Shown here piece by piece: positions 16,315 to 24,995 of a stretch of DNA of 64,000 nucleotides; position 1 is the first letter of the stretch, and every line of letters starts with the position of its first letter. Source of the stretch: Flagellimonas lutaonensis (GTDB taxonomy: Bacteria; Bacteroidota; Bacteroidia; Flavobacteriales; Flavobacteriaceae); the NCBI RefSeq assembly GCF_000963865.1, contig NZ_CP011071.1, positions 2,174,501 through 2,238,500 of the forward strand, in the 5' to 3' direction. The notes beneath the pieces were generated by a model. That model made no database searches and was not told the DNA's origin. It saw nothing but the letters and a program-made list of their open reading frames with translations. The translations under genes and the position numbers were made by a program.

Positions 16315-16427
16315 ATTAGGGCATTCCCCTGACGCTCACCGTTGAAAATGGTTCGGTCAGGGTCGGGCTTTCGGTAGTCGCTCCCCGATTTTATCGGGGT
16401 AGCTCCGACAATACCTCAATCCCTAAT
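16315..16427 (+). repeat. Three-way-junction structured repeat element
   Basis: A 113-nt element with nested perfect pairings: attaggg (16315-16321) with ccctaat (16421-16427); ccctgac (16327-16333) with gtcaggg (16356-16362); ggta+gtcg (16373-16380) with cgac (16406-16409) and tacc (16412-16415); ccccgat (16383-16389) with atcgggg (16393-16399). Two arms branch from one closing stem. From memory, similar elements beginning GGGCGTTCCCC and ending CCCTAACGC recur in Bacteroidota genomes; I cannot verify that here. It separates riboswitch and coding region. Confidence 0.6.
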
Positions 16428-16472
16428 GCTAAAAACTAATTATTGTCCCCTTGAGGGGACTTTAGGGGTGTT

Positions 16473-17480
16473 ATGAAAAAAATAAAAGACATACTGCAAG
16501 AACGAATCTTGGTATTGGATGGCGCTATGGGCACCATGTTGCAACGCTATGCGTTTTCTGAGGAAGACTTTCGCGGTGAACGCTTTAAAGATTGGCCTTC
16601 CTCACTAAAAGGAAACAATGACTTATTATCACTGACCCAGCCAGAAGCCATTGCCGAGATACACCGCCAATATTTTGAGGCAGGTGCTGATATTGTCGAG
16701 ACCAATACCTTTTCGGGCACCACCATTGCCATGGCTGATTATGGTATGGAAGAACTGGTCTATGAACTCAACTATGAGTCGGCGCGTATTGCCAAAGAAG
16801 TGGCGGACGAATTCACCAAAAAAGAACCCAACAAGCCCCGTTTTGTGGCAGGCAGCATAGGCCCGACCAACAAGACCGCCAGTATGTCGCCTGATGTGAA
16901 TGATCCTGGTTTTCGTGCCATTTCATTCGAAGAACTGCGTATTGCTTATAAGCAGCAAGTTGAGGCCTTGTTGGATGGCGGTGCTGATATTCTTCTGGTC
17001 GAGACTGTTTTTGATACATTGAATGCGAAAGCGGCCCTTTTTGCCATTGAAGAAGTCAAAGACGAGCGGAATATTGAGGTTCCCATTATGGTAAGCGGTA
17101 CGATAACCGATGCTTCTGGAAGAACTTTGTCCGGTCAAACGGCAGAGGCATTTTTAATTTCCATATCGCATATTCCATTGCTGTCTATTGGTTTCAATTG
17201 TGCTTTGGGAGCCAAACAGTTGACTCCCCATTTAGAGGTGATTTCAGCCAAATCGGAGTTTTTTACTTCGGCCCACCCCAATGCGGGCCTACCGAATGCC
17301 TTTGGTGAATATGACGAAACCCCGGAACAGATGGCCGATCAGATTAAGGAATATTTGGAAAAAGGGTTGGTGAATATTGTGGGAGGCTGTTGTGGCACCA
17401 CTCCTGAACATATTATAGCCATTGCTGAATTGGTAAAGGATTACGAACCAAGAAAACTTGTCATTCCTGTTGGTCATTGA
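16473..17480 (+). CDS. Methionine synthase, homocysteine-binding half (split MetH)
   Basis: A 335-residue homocysteine S-methyltransferase domain, equal to the N-terminal module of Met[32 protein letters not shown], and the zinc ligands C243 (FNCALGAK) and C306/C307 ([10 protein letters not shown]) are present. It provides the zinc-thiolate site for homocysteine, while folate, cobalamin and activation domains are on the next gene. Split MetH is known in this phylum. The stop codon lies within a hairpin repeat that forms the boundary to the second half. Confidence 0.9.
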   Translation: MKKIKDILQERILVLDGAMGTMLQRYAFSEEDFRGERFKDWPSSLKGNNDLLSLTQPEAIAEIHRQYFEAGADIVETNTFSGTTIAMADYGMEELVYELNYESARIAKEVADEFTKKEPNKPRFVAGSIGPTNKTASMSPDVNDPGFRAISFEELRIAYKQQVEALLDGGADILLVETVFDTLNAKAALFAIEEVKDERNIEVPIMVSGTITDASGRTLSGQTAEAFLISISHIPLLSIGFNCALGAKQLTPHLEVISAKSEFFTSAHPNAGLPNAFGEYDETPEQMADQIKEYLEKGLVNIVGGCCGTTPEHIIAIAELVKDYEPRKLVIPVGH

Positions 17481-17495
17481 GCGAAGTCGAAATGA
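17474..17495 (+). repeat. TGAGCGNAGTCGAA hairpin repeat at the metH split
   Basis: Arms tcat and atga around the core TGAGCGAAGTCGAA. The TGA of the repeat core is the stop codon of the first metH half. Confidence 0.85.
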
Positions 17496-17512
17496 AAAGC
17501 AGGAATCCATCT

Positions 17513-20251
17513 ATGGAAAACAACGAAAAAAGATATCTGAAACTAAGCGGCCTTGAACCTTTGGTCATCACTCCCGAAAGCAATTTCATCAATGTGGGGG
17601 AGCGAACCAATGTGGCAGGTTCCAAAAAGTTCTTGCGTCTCATTAAAGAAGAGAAGTATGATGAAGCATTGGAAGTCGCTCGGCATCAGGTAGAGGGTGG
17701 GGCCCAAATTATAGACATCAATATGGATGATGGCCTCATTGACGGTAAGGAAGCCATGGTCAAATTCTTGAATTTGGTGGTCGCCGAACCCGACATTGCC
17801 CGTGTGCCCATCATGATAGATTCTTCCAAATGGGAAATCATTGAGGCAGGGCTGCAGGTGGTGCAGGGCAAGTGTGTGGTGAATTCCATCAGTTTAAAGG
17901 AAGGTGAGGAAGAATTCATCCGACAGGCAAAATTGATAAAACGCTATGGCGCAGCCGTCATTGTCATGGCCTTTGATGAGGTTGGGCAGGCAGATAACTT
18001 GGAGCGTCGCATTGAAATTGCCGAACGTTCTTACAGAATATTGGTCCACAATGTAGGTTTCCCGCCAGAGGATATCATCTTTGACCTCAATATTTTTCCC
18101 GTGGCCACGGGCATGGATGAACACAAACGCAATGCGTTGGATTTTATCGAGGGCACGAAATGGGTGCGTGAAAACCTTCCCCATTGCAGTGTGAGCGGGG
18201 GTGTGAGTAATGTATCCTTTTCATTCCGTGGCAACAATCCTGTGCGTGAGGCCATGCACTCTGTTTTTCTGTACCATGCCATCAAGGCGGGGATGAACAT
18301 GGGCATTGTAAATCCGACCCTTTTGGAAGTCTATGATGACATTCCGAAAGATTTATTGGAGCATGTAGAGGATGTAATCCTCAACCGTCGAGATGATGCC
18401 ACAGAACGATTGCTGGAATTTGCGGAAACGGTGCAGGGAAAAGCAAGGGAAAACAAGGTCGATTTGCAATGGAGAAACGAGCCACTGCAAGACCGAATCA
18501 CCCGTGCCTTGGTCAAGGGCATTGATCAATTCATTGTAGAAGATGTCGAAGAAGCTAGACAACAAGCCTCAAAACCATTGGAGGTCATCGAAGGCCATTT
18601 GATGACCGGAATGAATGTGGTGGGCGACCTGTTTGGCAGTGGAAAAATGTTTCTGCCACAAGTGGTGAAATCTGCACGGGTCATGAAAAAGGCGGTGGCC
18701 TATCTCGAACCATTTATCGAAGAGGAAAAAAAGAGCAATGCCGATGCCACAGCTGGTAAACCAGCAGGAAAAATTCTTATGGCCACGGTCAAGGGTGATG
18801 TGCACGACATCGGTAAAAACATTGTTTCGGTGGTTTTGGCCTGCAATAATTATGAGATTGTGGATTTGGGAGTGATGGTGCCGCCTGAAAAAATCACCAA
18901 AAAGGCAAAAGAAGAAAATGTTGATATCATTGGCCTGAGCGGGTTGATTACTCCCTCCCTTGATGAGATGGTCTTTTTGGCCAAGGAAATGGAGCATCAA
19001 AATTTCAAAGTTCCTTTGTTGATAGGGGGAGCAACCACGAGCAAGGCCCATACCGCAGTAAAGATAGACCCGGTTTACAGCCAAGCAGTTGTGCACGTGA
19101 ACGATGCCTCTCGGGCGGTAACGGTGGTCGGTGATTTGTTGCAGAAAGAAACATCAGGGCAGTACAAAAAATCCATTAAACTGGATTATGAGAGTTTCCG
19201 TGAGAAATTCTTGAATCGCACCAAGCAAAAAGAATATCTATCTCTTGCGGAAGCCCGAAAAAATAAATTGCGAATCGATTTCAAAGAATCTGACATCAAA
19301 AAGCCCAATCAATTGGGAGTTCAGGTCTTGGAGGATTTTGATTTGAAAAAACTGGTCAATTTCATCGACTGGACACCTTTTTTCCGTAGTTGGGATCTGC
19401 ATGGGAAGTATCCAACCATTTTAAGGGATCAAGTTGTGGGTGTGCAGGCTTCTGAGTTGTTCGATGATGCACAAAAACTACTTGAAAAGGTACTTGATGG
19501 AAAATTGTTGCACGGCAAGGCTGTTTTTGGGTTGTTTCCTGCCAACTCAATCAATGATGATGACATCGCCCTTCAGTTACGCTCAGGGCCCAAAAAAAGC
19601 AAAGATTGGTCGCTGAGCAGAGTCGAAGCGACCCAAGAAATGGTATTCAGAACCCTCCGCCAACAACTCAAAAAACGGGCAGGGGTACCCAATATCGCCT
19701 TGGCCGATTTCATTGCCCCAAAAGAAACGGGAATACAAGACTATATTGGTTGTTTTTGTGTTTCGGCGGGTTTCGGCACCGAAGAATTGGCTTTGGAATT
19801 CGAGAAAAACCATGATGATTACAATGCCATCATGATCAAGGCATTGGCCGATCGTTTGGCCGAGGCATTTGCCGAGTACCTGCACAAAGAAGTGCGCACG
19901 AAATACTGGGGCTATGACGACAAAGAAAATTTAGACAATGAGGCGCTGATTGATGAAAAATACAGGGGCATTCGTCCAGCACCTGGGTATCCCGCCTGTC
20001 CTGACCATTTAGAGAAGTTGACCATTTGGGAGGTATTGGACGTTGAGAAAAACATCGGTGTGAAATTGACCGACAGTTTGGCCATGTGGCCAGCGGCCAG
20101 TGTAAGTGGTTACTATTTTGCCCACCCACAGGCCAAATATTTTGGGTTGGGAAAAATTAAAAAGGACCAAGTTGAAGATTTTGCAAAACGCAAGGGAATT
20201 ACTATCGAGAAAGCAAAAAAGTGGCTTGCACCGAATATTTTGGAAGAGTAA
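17513..20251 (+). CDS. metH: Cobalamin-dependent methionine synthase, folate / B12 / activation part
   Basis: From the ATG at 17513 the protein has 912 residues; the frame opens at TTG 17477 inside a repeat and another ATG exists at 17492. Order: pterin-binding domain ([16 protein letters not shown], about 20-290), B12 cap, cobalamin domain with the base-off motif D429-V-H431-D-I-G434, and a C-terminal SAM-binding activation domain ([12 protein letters not shown]). It methylates homocysteine with methyl-THF, using the separate 16473 product for homocysteine binding. Residues 699-707 (WSLSRVEAT) are encoded by an in-frame hairpin repeat at the start of the activation domain, in a region likely to be a loop. 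Confidence 0.93.
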   Translation: MENNEKRYLKLSGLEPLVITPESNFINVGERTNVAGSKKFLRLIKEEKYDEALEVARHQVEGGAQIIDINMDDGLIDGKEAMVKFLNLVVAEPDIARVPIMIDSSKWEIIEAGLQVVQGKCVVNSISLKEGEEEFIRQAKLIKRYGAAVIVMAFDEVGQADNLERRIEIAERSYRILVHNVGFPPEDIIFDLNIFPVATGMDEHKRNALDFIEGTKWVRENLPHCSVSGGVSNVSFSFRGNNPVREAMHSVFLYHAIKAGMNMGIVNPTLLEVYDDIPKDLLEHVEDVILNRRDDATERLLEFAETVQGKARENKVDLQWRNEPLQDRITRALVKGIDQFIVEDVEEARQQASKPLEVIEGHLMTGMNVVGDLFGSGKMFLPQVVKSARVMKKAVAYLEPFIEEEKKSNADATAGKPAGKILMATVKGDVHDIGKNIVSVVLACNNYEIVDLGVMVPPEKITKKAKEENVDIIGLSGLITPSLDEMVFLAKEMEHQNFKVPLLIGGATTSKAHTAVKIDPVYSQAVVHVNDASRAVTVVGDLLQKETSGQYKKSIKLDYESFREKFLNRTKQKEYLSLAEARKNKLRIDFKESDIKKPNQLGVQVLEDFDLKKLVNFIDWTPFFRSWDLHGKYPTILRDQVVGVQASELFDDAQKLLEKVLDGKLLHGKAVFGLFPANSINDDDIALQLRSGPKKSKDWSLSRVEATQEMVFRTLRQQLKKRAGVPNIALADFIAPKETGIQDYIGCFCVSAGFGTEELALEFEKNHDDYNAIMIKALADRLAEAFAEYLHKEVRTKYWGYDDKENLDNEALIDEKYRGIRPAPGYPACPDHLEKLTIWEVLDVEKNIGVKLTDSLAMWPAASVSGYYFAHPQAKYFGLGKIKKDQVEDFAKRKGITIEKAKKWLAPNILEE
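19608..19633 (+). repeat. TGAGCGNAGTCGAA hairpin repeat inside metH
   Basis: Arms ggtcgc and gcgacc, 6 nt each and perfectly complementary, around the core TGAGCAGAGTCGAA. It is in frame and adds about nine residues to MetH without a stop. Confidence 0.85.
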
Positions 20252-20255
20252 CGAT

Positions 20256-20318
20256 TGTCATTCCTGCGAAAGCAGATAACCATAAAAAAACAGATTCCCA
20301 TTTGCATGGGAATGACGA
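20256..20318 (+). repeat. GTCATTCCTGCGAA / GGGAATGACGA dispersed repeat
   Basis: tgtcattcctgcgaaagcag at the left and cccatttgcatgggaatgac at the right have complementary outer ends (GTCATTCC / GGGAATGAC). It fills the metH-metF gap. Confidence 0.55.
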
Positions 20319-20327
20319 GGAAGAAAA

Positions 20328-21281
20328 ATGAAGGTAACTGAACATATAAAAAAGGCGAAAGACGAAACATTGTTCTCCTTTGAGATTATACCGCCCGTCA
20401 AAGGAAAAAGCATTCAAGAACTCTATGATAATATTGACCCGCTGATGGAGTTCAAGCCACCCTTTATCGATGTGACCACCTCACGAGAAGAATATATCTA
20501 TATTGACCGCGACGGACTATTGGATAAAAAGCTGACCCGTATGCGACCGGGTACGTTGGGCATTTGCGCTTCTATCAAACACAAGTACGATGTAGATACG
20601 GTGCCCCATGTACTCTGCGGTGGATTCACCAAGGAAGAGACGGAGTATCTCTTGGTCGATTGTCATTATTTGGGCATCGATAACGTGATGGCACTTCGGG
20701 GCGATGCCATGAAAGAAGAAAAATATTTTGAACCCACCAAAGGGGGGCATAGGTATGCATCCGATCTTGTAAAACAGATCCAAAGGCTGAATTGTGGTGA
20801 ATATCTGCATGAGGTTGTTGAAACCGACAACTGCGCCGATTTTTGTGTAGGGGTGGCGGGCTACCCCGAAAAGCACATGGAAGCACCATCGATGAACTCT
20901 GATTTGAAGCGGTTGAAACAAAAGGTCGATTTGGGAGCCGATTATGTGGTCACCCAAATGTTTTTTGACAATCAAAAGTTCTTTGACTTTGTCGAGGCCG
21001 CTCGTAAAATAGGCATCGAGGTGCCCATTATTCCCGGTATCAAGCCCATTGCGATAAAAAGGCATTTGCAACTGCTTCCGCAAGTGTTCAGGGTTGATAT
21101 TCCGCAAGACCTCGTTGATGCCGTAGAGGCCTGTAAGAACAATAAAGAGGTGCGTCAAGTGGGTATCGAATGGTGTATCGAGCAATCAAAAGAGCTGAAA
21201 AAAGCAGGTGTGCCCGTACTGCACTATTATTCGATGGGTAAATCGGACAATATTAAGGCGATTGCCGAAGCCGTGTTTTAG
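20328..21281 (+). CDS. metF: 5,10-methylenetetrahydrofolate reductase
   Basis: A 317-residue TIM-barrel flavoprotein. SFEIIPPVKGKSIQELYDNI, VDCHYLGIDNVMALRGD, VAGYPEKHMEAPS and ADYVVTQMFFDNQKFFDF are MTHFR family motifs. It reduces methylene-THF to methyl-THF, the methyl donor for MetH, and is placed 76 nt after metH, so probably in the same riboswitch-controlled unit. Confidence 0.95.
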   Translation: MKVTEHIKKAKDETLFSFEIIPPVKGKSIQELYDNIDPLMEFKPPFIDVTTSREEYIYIDRDGLLDKKLTRMRPGTLGICASIKHKYDVDTVPHVLCGGFTKEETEYLLVDCHYLGIDNVMALRGDAMKEEKYFEPTKGGHRYASDLVKQIQRLNCGEYLHEVVETDNCADFCVGVAGYPEKHMEAPSMNSDLKRLKQKVDLGADYVVTQMFFDNQKFFDFVEAARKIGIEVPIIPGIKPIAIKRHLQLLPQVFRVDIPQDLVDAVEACKNNKEVRQVGIEWCIEQSKELKKAGVPVLHYYSMGKSDNIKAIAEAVF

Positions 21282-21357
21282 GGGCCTCCACCAACCCCTC
21301 CACAGGAGGGGAGTACTGAAGATTTACAATTCCCTATTAGTACTTTAGACTTCTTAC

Positions 21358-21387
21358 TTTGTATTTCAAACTTCAAACGTACCTTTA
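21358..21387 (+). promoter_or_regulatory. Promoter of the acyloxyacyl hydrolase-like gene
   Basis: TTTG at 21358-21361, an 18-nt spacer and TACCTTTA at 21380-21387. The predicted start site falls almost on the ATG at 21394, so the mRNA may have a very short leader. Confidence 0.45.
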
Positions 21388-21393
21388 CACTCC

Positions 21394-22494
21394 ATGAAGC
21401 GCTTGCTCCCCATTTTTTTTCTGGTCGGATGTTTCTTTGGATTTTCCCAAGCGGAAAAGCCAGTCAAGAAATACACCCTCGACATTAGTCAGTTCAAGGG
21501 CAGTATCTTGCTTCACAATCCCGATATTTCACATTTGATCACGGCACATCCTGGCGGAATTATTGTGGGCTTCAACCGAAAACGCTACGGACATGAAGAT
21601 TGGGAAGCTGAATACGGGTATCCCGACACCGGTTTTTCGTTTGTCTATCAAAATATGAACAACCCGACCTTGGGGCAGAATTTTGGGCTGTATGCCCACT
21701 ACAATTTTTATTTTTTCAAGCGTAATTTACAATTCCGCATTGGCCAGGGCATTGCCTACAATACAAACCCGTATGACAAGAATACCAATTTTCGAAATAA
21801 CGCCTACGGCACGCACCTGCTGAGCACGACCATGGCCATGATCAATTATCACAAAGAAAATTTGGTAGCGGGCTTGGGGCTGAAAGCGGGTATTTCGCTC
21901 GTCCACTATTCAAACGCCAATTTTAAGGCGCCGAATACCTCGACCAATACCATGGCCCTCAATTTCGGACTGACATACGATTTGGATGGAGGAGTGGAGC
22001 ATGCATATTTGAAACCTGAAAAAAAGGAAAAAATAACCGAGCCCATTCGCTATAATCTGGTACTGCGGGGCGGGGTAAACGAAAGTGATGTGGTGAATTC
22101 GGGCCGATATGGCTTCTACATTCTTTCGGCCTATGCCGACAAGCGTTTGGGCCGAAAAAGTGCCCTGCAAATCGGTGGTGACCTATTCTATTCCAATTTT
22201 TTGAAGGAATTGATACGGTTTCGCAGTATTTCCTTTCCTGAGGAAGAAGTGGCTGCCGATACCGATTTTAAAAGAGTCGGACTATTTGTGGGCCACGAAC
22301 TGTTCATCAACAAAATGAGCATCGTCACCCAGTTGGGTTATTATGTGTACTATCCCTTTGATTTTGAGGGAAGGACATACAACAGAATAGGACTCAAACG
22401 CTATTTTGGTGATAAGGTTTTTGGAGCCATCACATTGAAATCACATGCCGCCAAAGCAGAGGCCGTTGAGTTTGGGATTGGAATACGTTTATAG
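21394..22494 (+). CDS. Acyloxyacyl hydrolase / PagL-like outer-membrane protein
   Basis: A 366-residue protein with an N-terminal signal peptide (MKRLLPIFFLVGCFFGFSQA) and repeated amphipathic beta strands ending in FGIGIRL, as in an outer-membrane barrel. The HYSNANFK stretch near residue 172 resembles the catalytic His-Ser-Asn region of PagL lipid A deacylases. Flavobacterial homologues are larger than PagL (about 185 residues). Lipid A deacylation is a family-level inference; the substrate is unproven. Confidence 0.65.
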   Translation: MKRLLPIFFLVGCFFGFSQAEKPVKKYTLDISQFKGSILLHNPDISHLITAHPGGIIVGFNRKRYGHEDWEAEYGYPDTGFSFVYQNMNNPTLGQNFGLYAHYNFYFFKRNLQFRIGQGIAYNTNPYDKNTNFRNNAYGTHLLSTTMAMINYHKENLVAGLGLKAGISLVHYSNANFKAPNTSTNTMALNFGLTYDLDGGVEHAYLKPEKKEKITEPIRYNLVLRGGVNESDVVNSGRYGFYILSAYADKRLGRKSALQIGGDLFYSNFLKELIRFRSISFPEEEVAADTDFKRVGLFVGHELFINKMSIVTQLGYYVYYPFDFEGRTYNRIGLKRYFGDKVFGAITLKSHAAKAEAVEFGIGIRL

Positions 22495-22528
22495 GTTTAT
22501 CGTTTAAAAGTGTAATGTTGATCGGTTC

Positions 22529-22556
22529 GGAATTTGGAATTTGGAATTTGGAATTT
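22529..22556 (+). repeat. Heptanucleotide tandem repeat (GGAATTT)x4
   Basis: Four perfect GGAATTT units lie between an ATG at 22515 and the better GTG start at 22560 of the GIN-domain lipoprotein. Seven is not a multiple of three, so copy-number change would alter the frame from 22515 and the spacing from the promoter. Confidence 0.9.
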
Positions 22557-22559
22557 GCA

Positions 22560-23315
22560 GTGGTAAAGCGAAGTCTTTGGATTTCGGTCACATTGCTACT
22601 GTTTTCCTGCAACTCAGAAAACGCCCCTGATTGCTTCCAAAATGCGGGCGACCTGAAACGAATTGAGGTGGCAGTTCCGTCCTTTACAAATATTACCGTC
22701 TTTGAAAATCTCAATCTGGTGCTCAAGCAGGGCGACGAGCAAAAAGTCGAAATCGAATCTGGTGAATTCTTGCTCAACGAAATATCCGCGGAAGTTGAGG
22801 ATGGCCGATTGGTGCTGAGAAATGACAATAGTTGTAATTTTATAAGGGATTATGGACTTTCGACCGTATATGTGACCTCACCGAACATCGAGCAGGTACG
22901 AAGCAGTACGGGCCTGTTGGTGTCAAGTGACGGGGTGCTGAATTACCCAAGCCTGTCGTTGGTTTCAGAAAGTTTCAATAATCCGGAAGCAGAGACCACC
23001 GATGGATCATTTGAAATGGAAGTTGCCTCAGAAACAGTGACCATTGTGGTAAATGGCATTGCCTATTTCAAATTGCGGGGTACGACTACCGATTTCAACA
23101 TAACGGTCGCGGCAGGCGACACCAGAATTGAAGGGGAGGGATTGGTCGCCGAAAATGTACAAATTAACCATCGGGGCACCAACGACGTGCTTGTGAATCC
23201 ACAACAACGCTTATCGGGCATAATTCGTGGTACGGGCAATGTGATCAGCATAAACCGACCCCCTGAAATCGAGGTGGAGGAACTGTTCAATGGCCGTTTG
23301 ATTTTTAGGGATTAA
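22560..23315 (+). CDS. GIN domain (DUF2807) lipoprotein
   Basis: From GTG 22560 the protein has 251 residues and begins with a lipoprotein signal VKRSLWISVTLLLFSC with lipobox LFSC. The rest is a repetitive beta-helix-like GIN domain (ITVFENLNLVLKQGDEQKVEIESG ... LLVSSDGVLN in parts). The frame is open to ATG 22515, but that start would place the heptamer repeat inside a poor signal peptide. Function is unknown; a second GIN protein is at 31880. Confidence 0.75.
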   Translation: MVKRSLWISVTLLLFSCNSENAPDCFQNAGDLKRIEVAVPSFTNITVFENLNLVLKQGDEQKVEIESGEFLLNEISAEVEDGRLVLRNDNSCNFIRDYGLSTVYVTSPNIEQVRSSTGLLVSSDGVLNYPSLSLVSESFNNPEAETTDGSFEMEVASETVTIVVNGIAYFKLRGTTTDFNITVAAGDTRIEGEGLVAENVQINHRGTNDVLVNPQQRLSGIIRGTGNVISINRPPEIEVEELFNGRLIFRD

Positions 23316-23326
23316 TTCAAAATGTA

Positions 23327-23405
23327 TTTGTCATTTCGACATAGATTCGATTATATCGAATCGACGAGGAATCTAAGGGATTTCTCATTACATTCGAAAT
23401 GACAA
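23327..23405 (+). repeat. TTTGTCATTTCGA inverted-repeat element
   Basis: The ends tttgtcatttcga and tcgaaatgacaa are near-perfect inverted repeats around 50 nt that contain a second palindrome (gattcgattatatcgaatc). It is intergenic and is the best-preserved copy of the family seen at 44-143. Confidence 0.75.
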
Positions 23406-23415
23406 TACAATATAC

Positions 23416-24528
23416 TTGGCATCACTTTTTACATTTTTCAAAAAATTATGGAATCCCGTTTCAAGGTCCGATCAGACAAAGAGCTTAGTTGGTTTGGAAT
23501 TGGCAGATGCCCTCTTTCATGATCTTGTGGCCGAAAAAAAGGTGCCCGGTATGGCGGTCACCATTTTAAGGGATGGTGTAACCCTGCTTCAAAAAGGCTA
23601 TGGTTTTGCAGATTTGGAAAACAAGACCGCCGTGGATCCCAAGAAAACAGTTTTTAGGATTGCCAGTATTTCAAAGTGCATTGCAGGTTTTGCTTTGGGA
23701 AAGATGGTTGAGGAAGGCCTTATCGATTTGGATGCCTCCTTCTATGAATATGTACCCTATTATCCAAAGAAAAAACACGATTTCACGATTCGCCAATTGG
23801 CATCGCACACTGCCGGAATCAGAGCGTACCGCGGAAAGGAGTTTGCCTTGAACAAACCCTATTCCATCAAGCGGGGCATCGAGGTCTTTAAAAACGACCC
23901 TTTGGTCTTTGAACCGGGCAAGGGCTATCTCTACAACAGTTTCGACTTTGTGTTGCTCTCTTTGGCCATGCAAGAGGCCAGTGGTATTCCGTTTGAGAGG
24001 TATGTAAAAGAAAAGATCCTTGACCCTTTGGGAATGAACAATACTTTTCCCGAAAAAATCATTTCGACTCCGCTCAATGATCAATTTGACAAAAAATCGG
24101 TAGCTGAGCGAAGTCGAAGCTACACCAAAACGGCCACGGGCTTCAAAAAAGCGGTGGAGGTCAACAATTTCTACAAATTGGCCGGGGGCGGCTACCTCTC
24201 CACCAGCGATGACATCGCCCAATTCGGGCAGGCCATTTTAGAGCGTAAACTACTTGCCCCTGAGACGTATATAGAGCTCTTGGCCCTACAGATCGTAAAT
24301 GGCAGGCCCACTTACTACGGACTTGGTTTTCAGGTAAGCCAAGACGCCCATGTCAGACCCTTTGTAGGCCATGTGGGCAGCAGTGTGGGGGCTTACACCA
24401 ACTTTTTCGTGTATCCCGATGAGCGATTGGTGGTTTCTTTATTGATTAATTGTACGGATCCGAAAGTGCAGCATCAGCTTGATTCCGCAATTCATGCAGC
24501 CATAAATAATAAGGCATTTCTTGCCTAG
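23416..24528 (+). CDS. Serine hydrolase of the beta-lactamase / class C PBP family
   Basis: A 370-residue protein with the class C core: S84-I-S-K87 (RIASISK), YNS in GYLYNSFDFVLL and a GHVGSSVGAY segment replacing the KTG triad. No clear signal peptide is visible from the TTG start at 23416, which directly follows a repeat; the true start is uncertain. D-amino peptidase or esterase activities are typical of the family. Residues 215-222 and 229-236 are encoded by two oppositely oriented hairpin repeats inserted in frame, in the variable segment after LGMNNTFPE. Confidence 0.82.
   Translation: MASLFTFFKKLWNPVSRSDQTKSLVGLELADALFHDLVAEKKVPGMAVTILRDGVTLLQKGYGFADLENKTAVDPKKTVFRIASISKCIAGFALGKMVEEGLIDLDASFYEYVPYYPKKKHDFTIRQLASHTAGIRAYRGKEFALNKPYSIKRGIEVFKNDPLVFEPGKGYLYNSFDFVLLSLAMQEASGIPFERYVKEKILDPLGMNNTFPEKIISTPLNDQFDKKSVAERSRSYTKTATGFKKAVEVNNFYKLAGGGYLSTSDDIAQFGQAILERKLLAPETYIELLALQIVNGRPTYYGLGFQVSQDAHVRPFVGHVGSSVGAYTNFFVYPDERLVVSLLINCTDPKVQHQLDSAIHAAINNKAFLA
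24059..24080 (-). repeat. TGAGCGNAGTCGAA hairpin repeat inside the serine hydrolase gene, copy 1
   Basis: On the minus strand: arms tcat and atga around TGAGCGGAGTCGAA. It lies 19 nt from an opposite copy; together they form an inverted pair of the REPIN type within a coding sequence. Confidence 0.85.
24100..24123 (+). repeat. TGAGCGNAGTCGAA hairpin repeat inside the serine hydrolase gene, copy 2
   Basis: Arms gtagc and gctac, perfectly complementary, around TGAGCGAAGTCGAA. In frame it reads VAERSRSY. Confidence 0.85.
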
Positions 24529-24571
24529 CACGAGTTTGACCCAAATATTCTTAGTATTATATTTTTATAAT

Positions 24572-24582
24572 TAGGAATCCTA
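24572..24582 (+). promoter_or_regulatory. Candidate MarR operator upstream of the thioredoxin-like gene
   Basis: TAGGAATCCTA, half-sites TAGGA / TCCTA. A related TAAGGAATCCTAA is at 24884-24896, upstream of the MarR gene. A weak -7 element (TGTATTTG, 24585-24592) starts right after it. Confidence 0.5.
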
Positions 24583-24629
24583 TCTGTATTTGCAATACAA
24601 TAGTGCAAACAACTAAAAATGTAATAAAA

Positions 24630-24865
24630 ATGAACAAAGCAACTTTTTACCATGCAGGCTGCCCGGTTTGTGTCGGTGCAGAACACGACATCATTGACTT
24701 GGTGGGCAGAGAAAATGTCAATATTGTCGATTTAGGTAAGGACCAGGGCCACAGATTTCAAGAGCTGAAGATATAGAGATTAAATCTGTTCCGGTTTTAG
24801 TGGCACCAAACGGAAATGTACTTCATATCAACTATGGTGCTTCTCTGGAAGATGTAAAAGGTTAA
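24630..24865 (+). pseudogene. Small thioredoxin-like protein, frameshifted
   Basis: The ATG at 24630 opens a 48-codon frame with an N-terminal redox motif (ATFYHAGCPVCVGAEHDII) that stops at 24776. A second frame takes over near 24768 and continues the same fold to 24865 (IEIKSVPVLVAPNGNVLHI, with the cis-Pro of thioredoxin folds). Joined, they give about 78 residues, a normal size for this small family. A single base seems to be missing around 24765-24768. Either the gene is broken, a sequencing error is present, or a +1-type recoding occurs. It shares a candidate operator with the MarR gene. Confidence 0.7.
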
Positions 24866-24883
24866 TTTTTTTGAATATAAAAG

Positions 24884-24896
24884 TAAGGAATCCTAA
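24884..24896 (+). promoter_or_regulatory. Candidate MarR operator upstream of the MarR gene
   Basis: TAAGGAATCCTAA, sharing AGGAATCCTA with the site at 24572. It lies 100 nt before the chosen MarR start. Confidence 0.45.
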
Positions 24897-24995
24897 ATTA
24901 TAATAATTCATGCTTTTTCAAGGGTTGATTGAAGAAAAGGATTTTCAGTTTTGATTAGGACAACTACTTTGTCCCGCCATCAGCGGGACTTTGTT

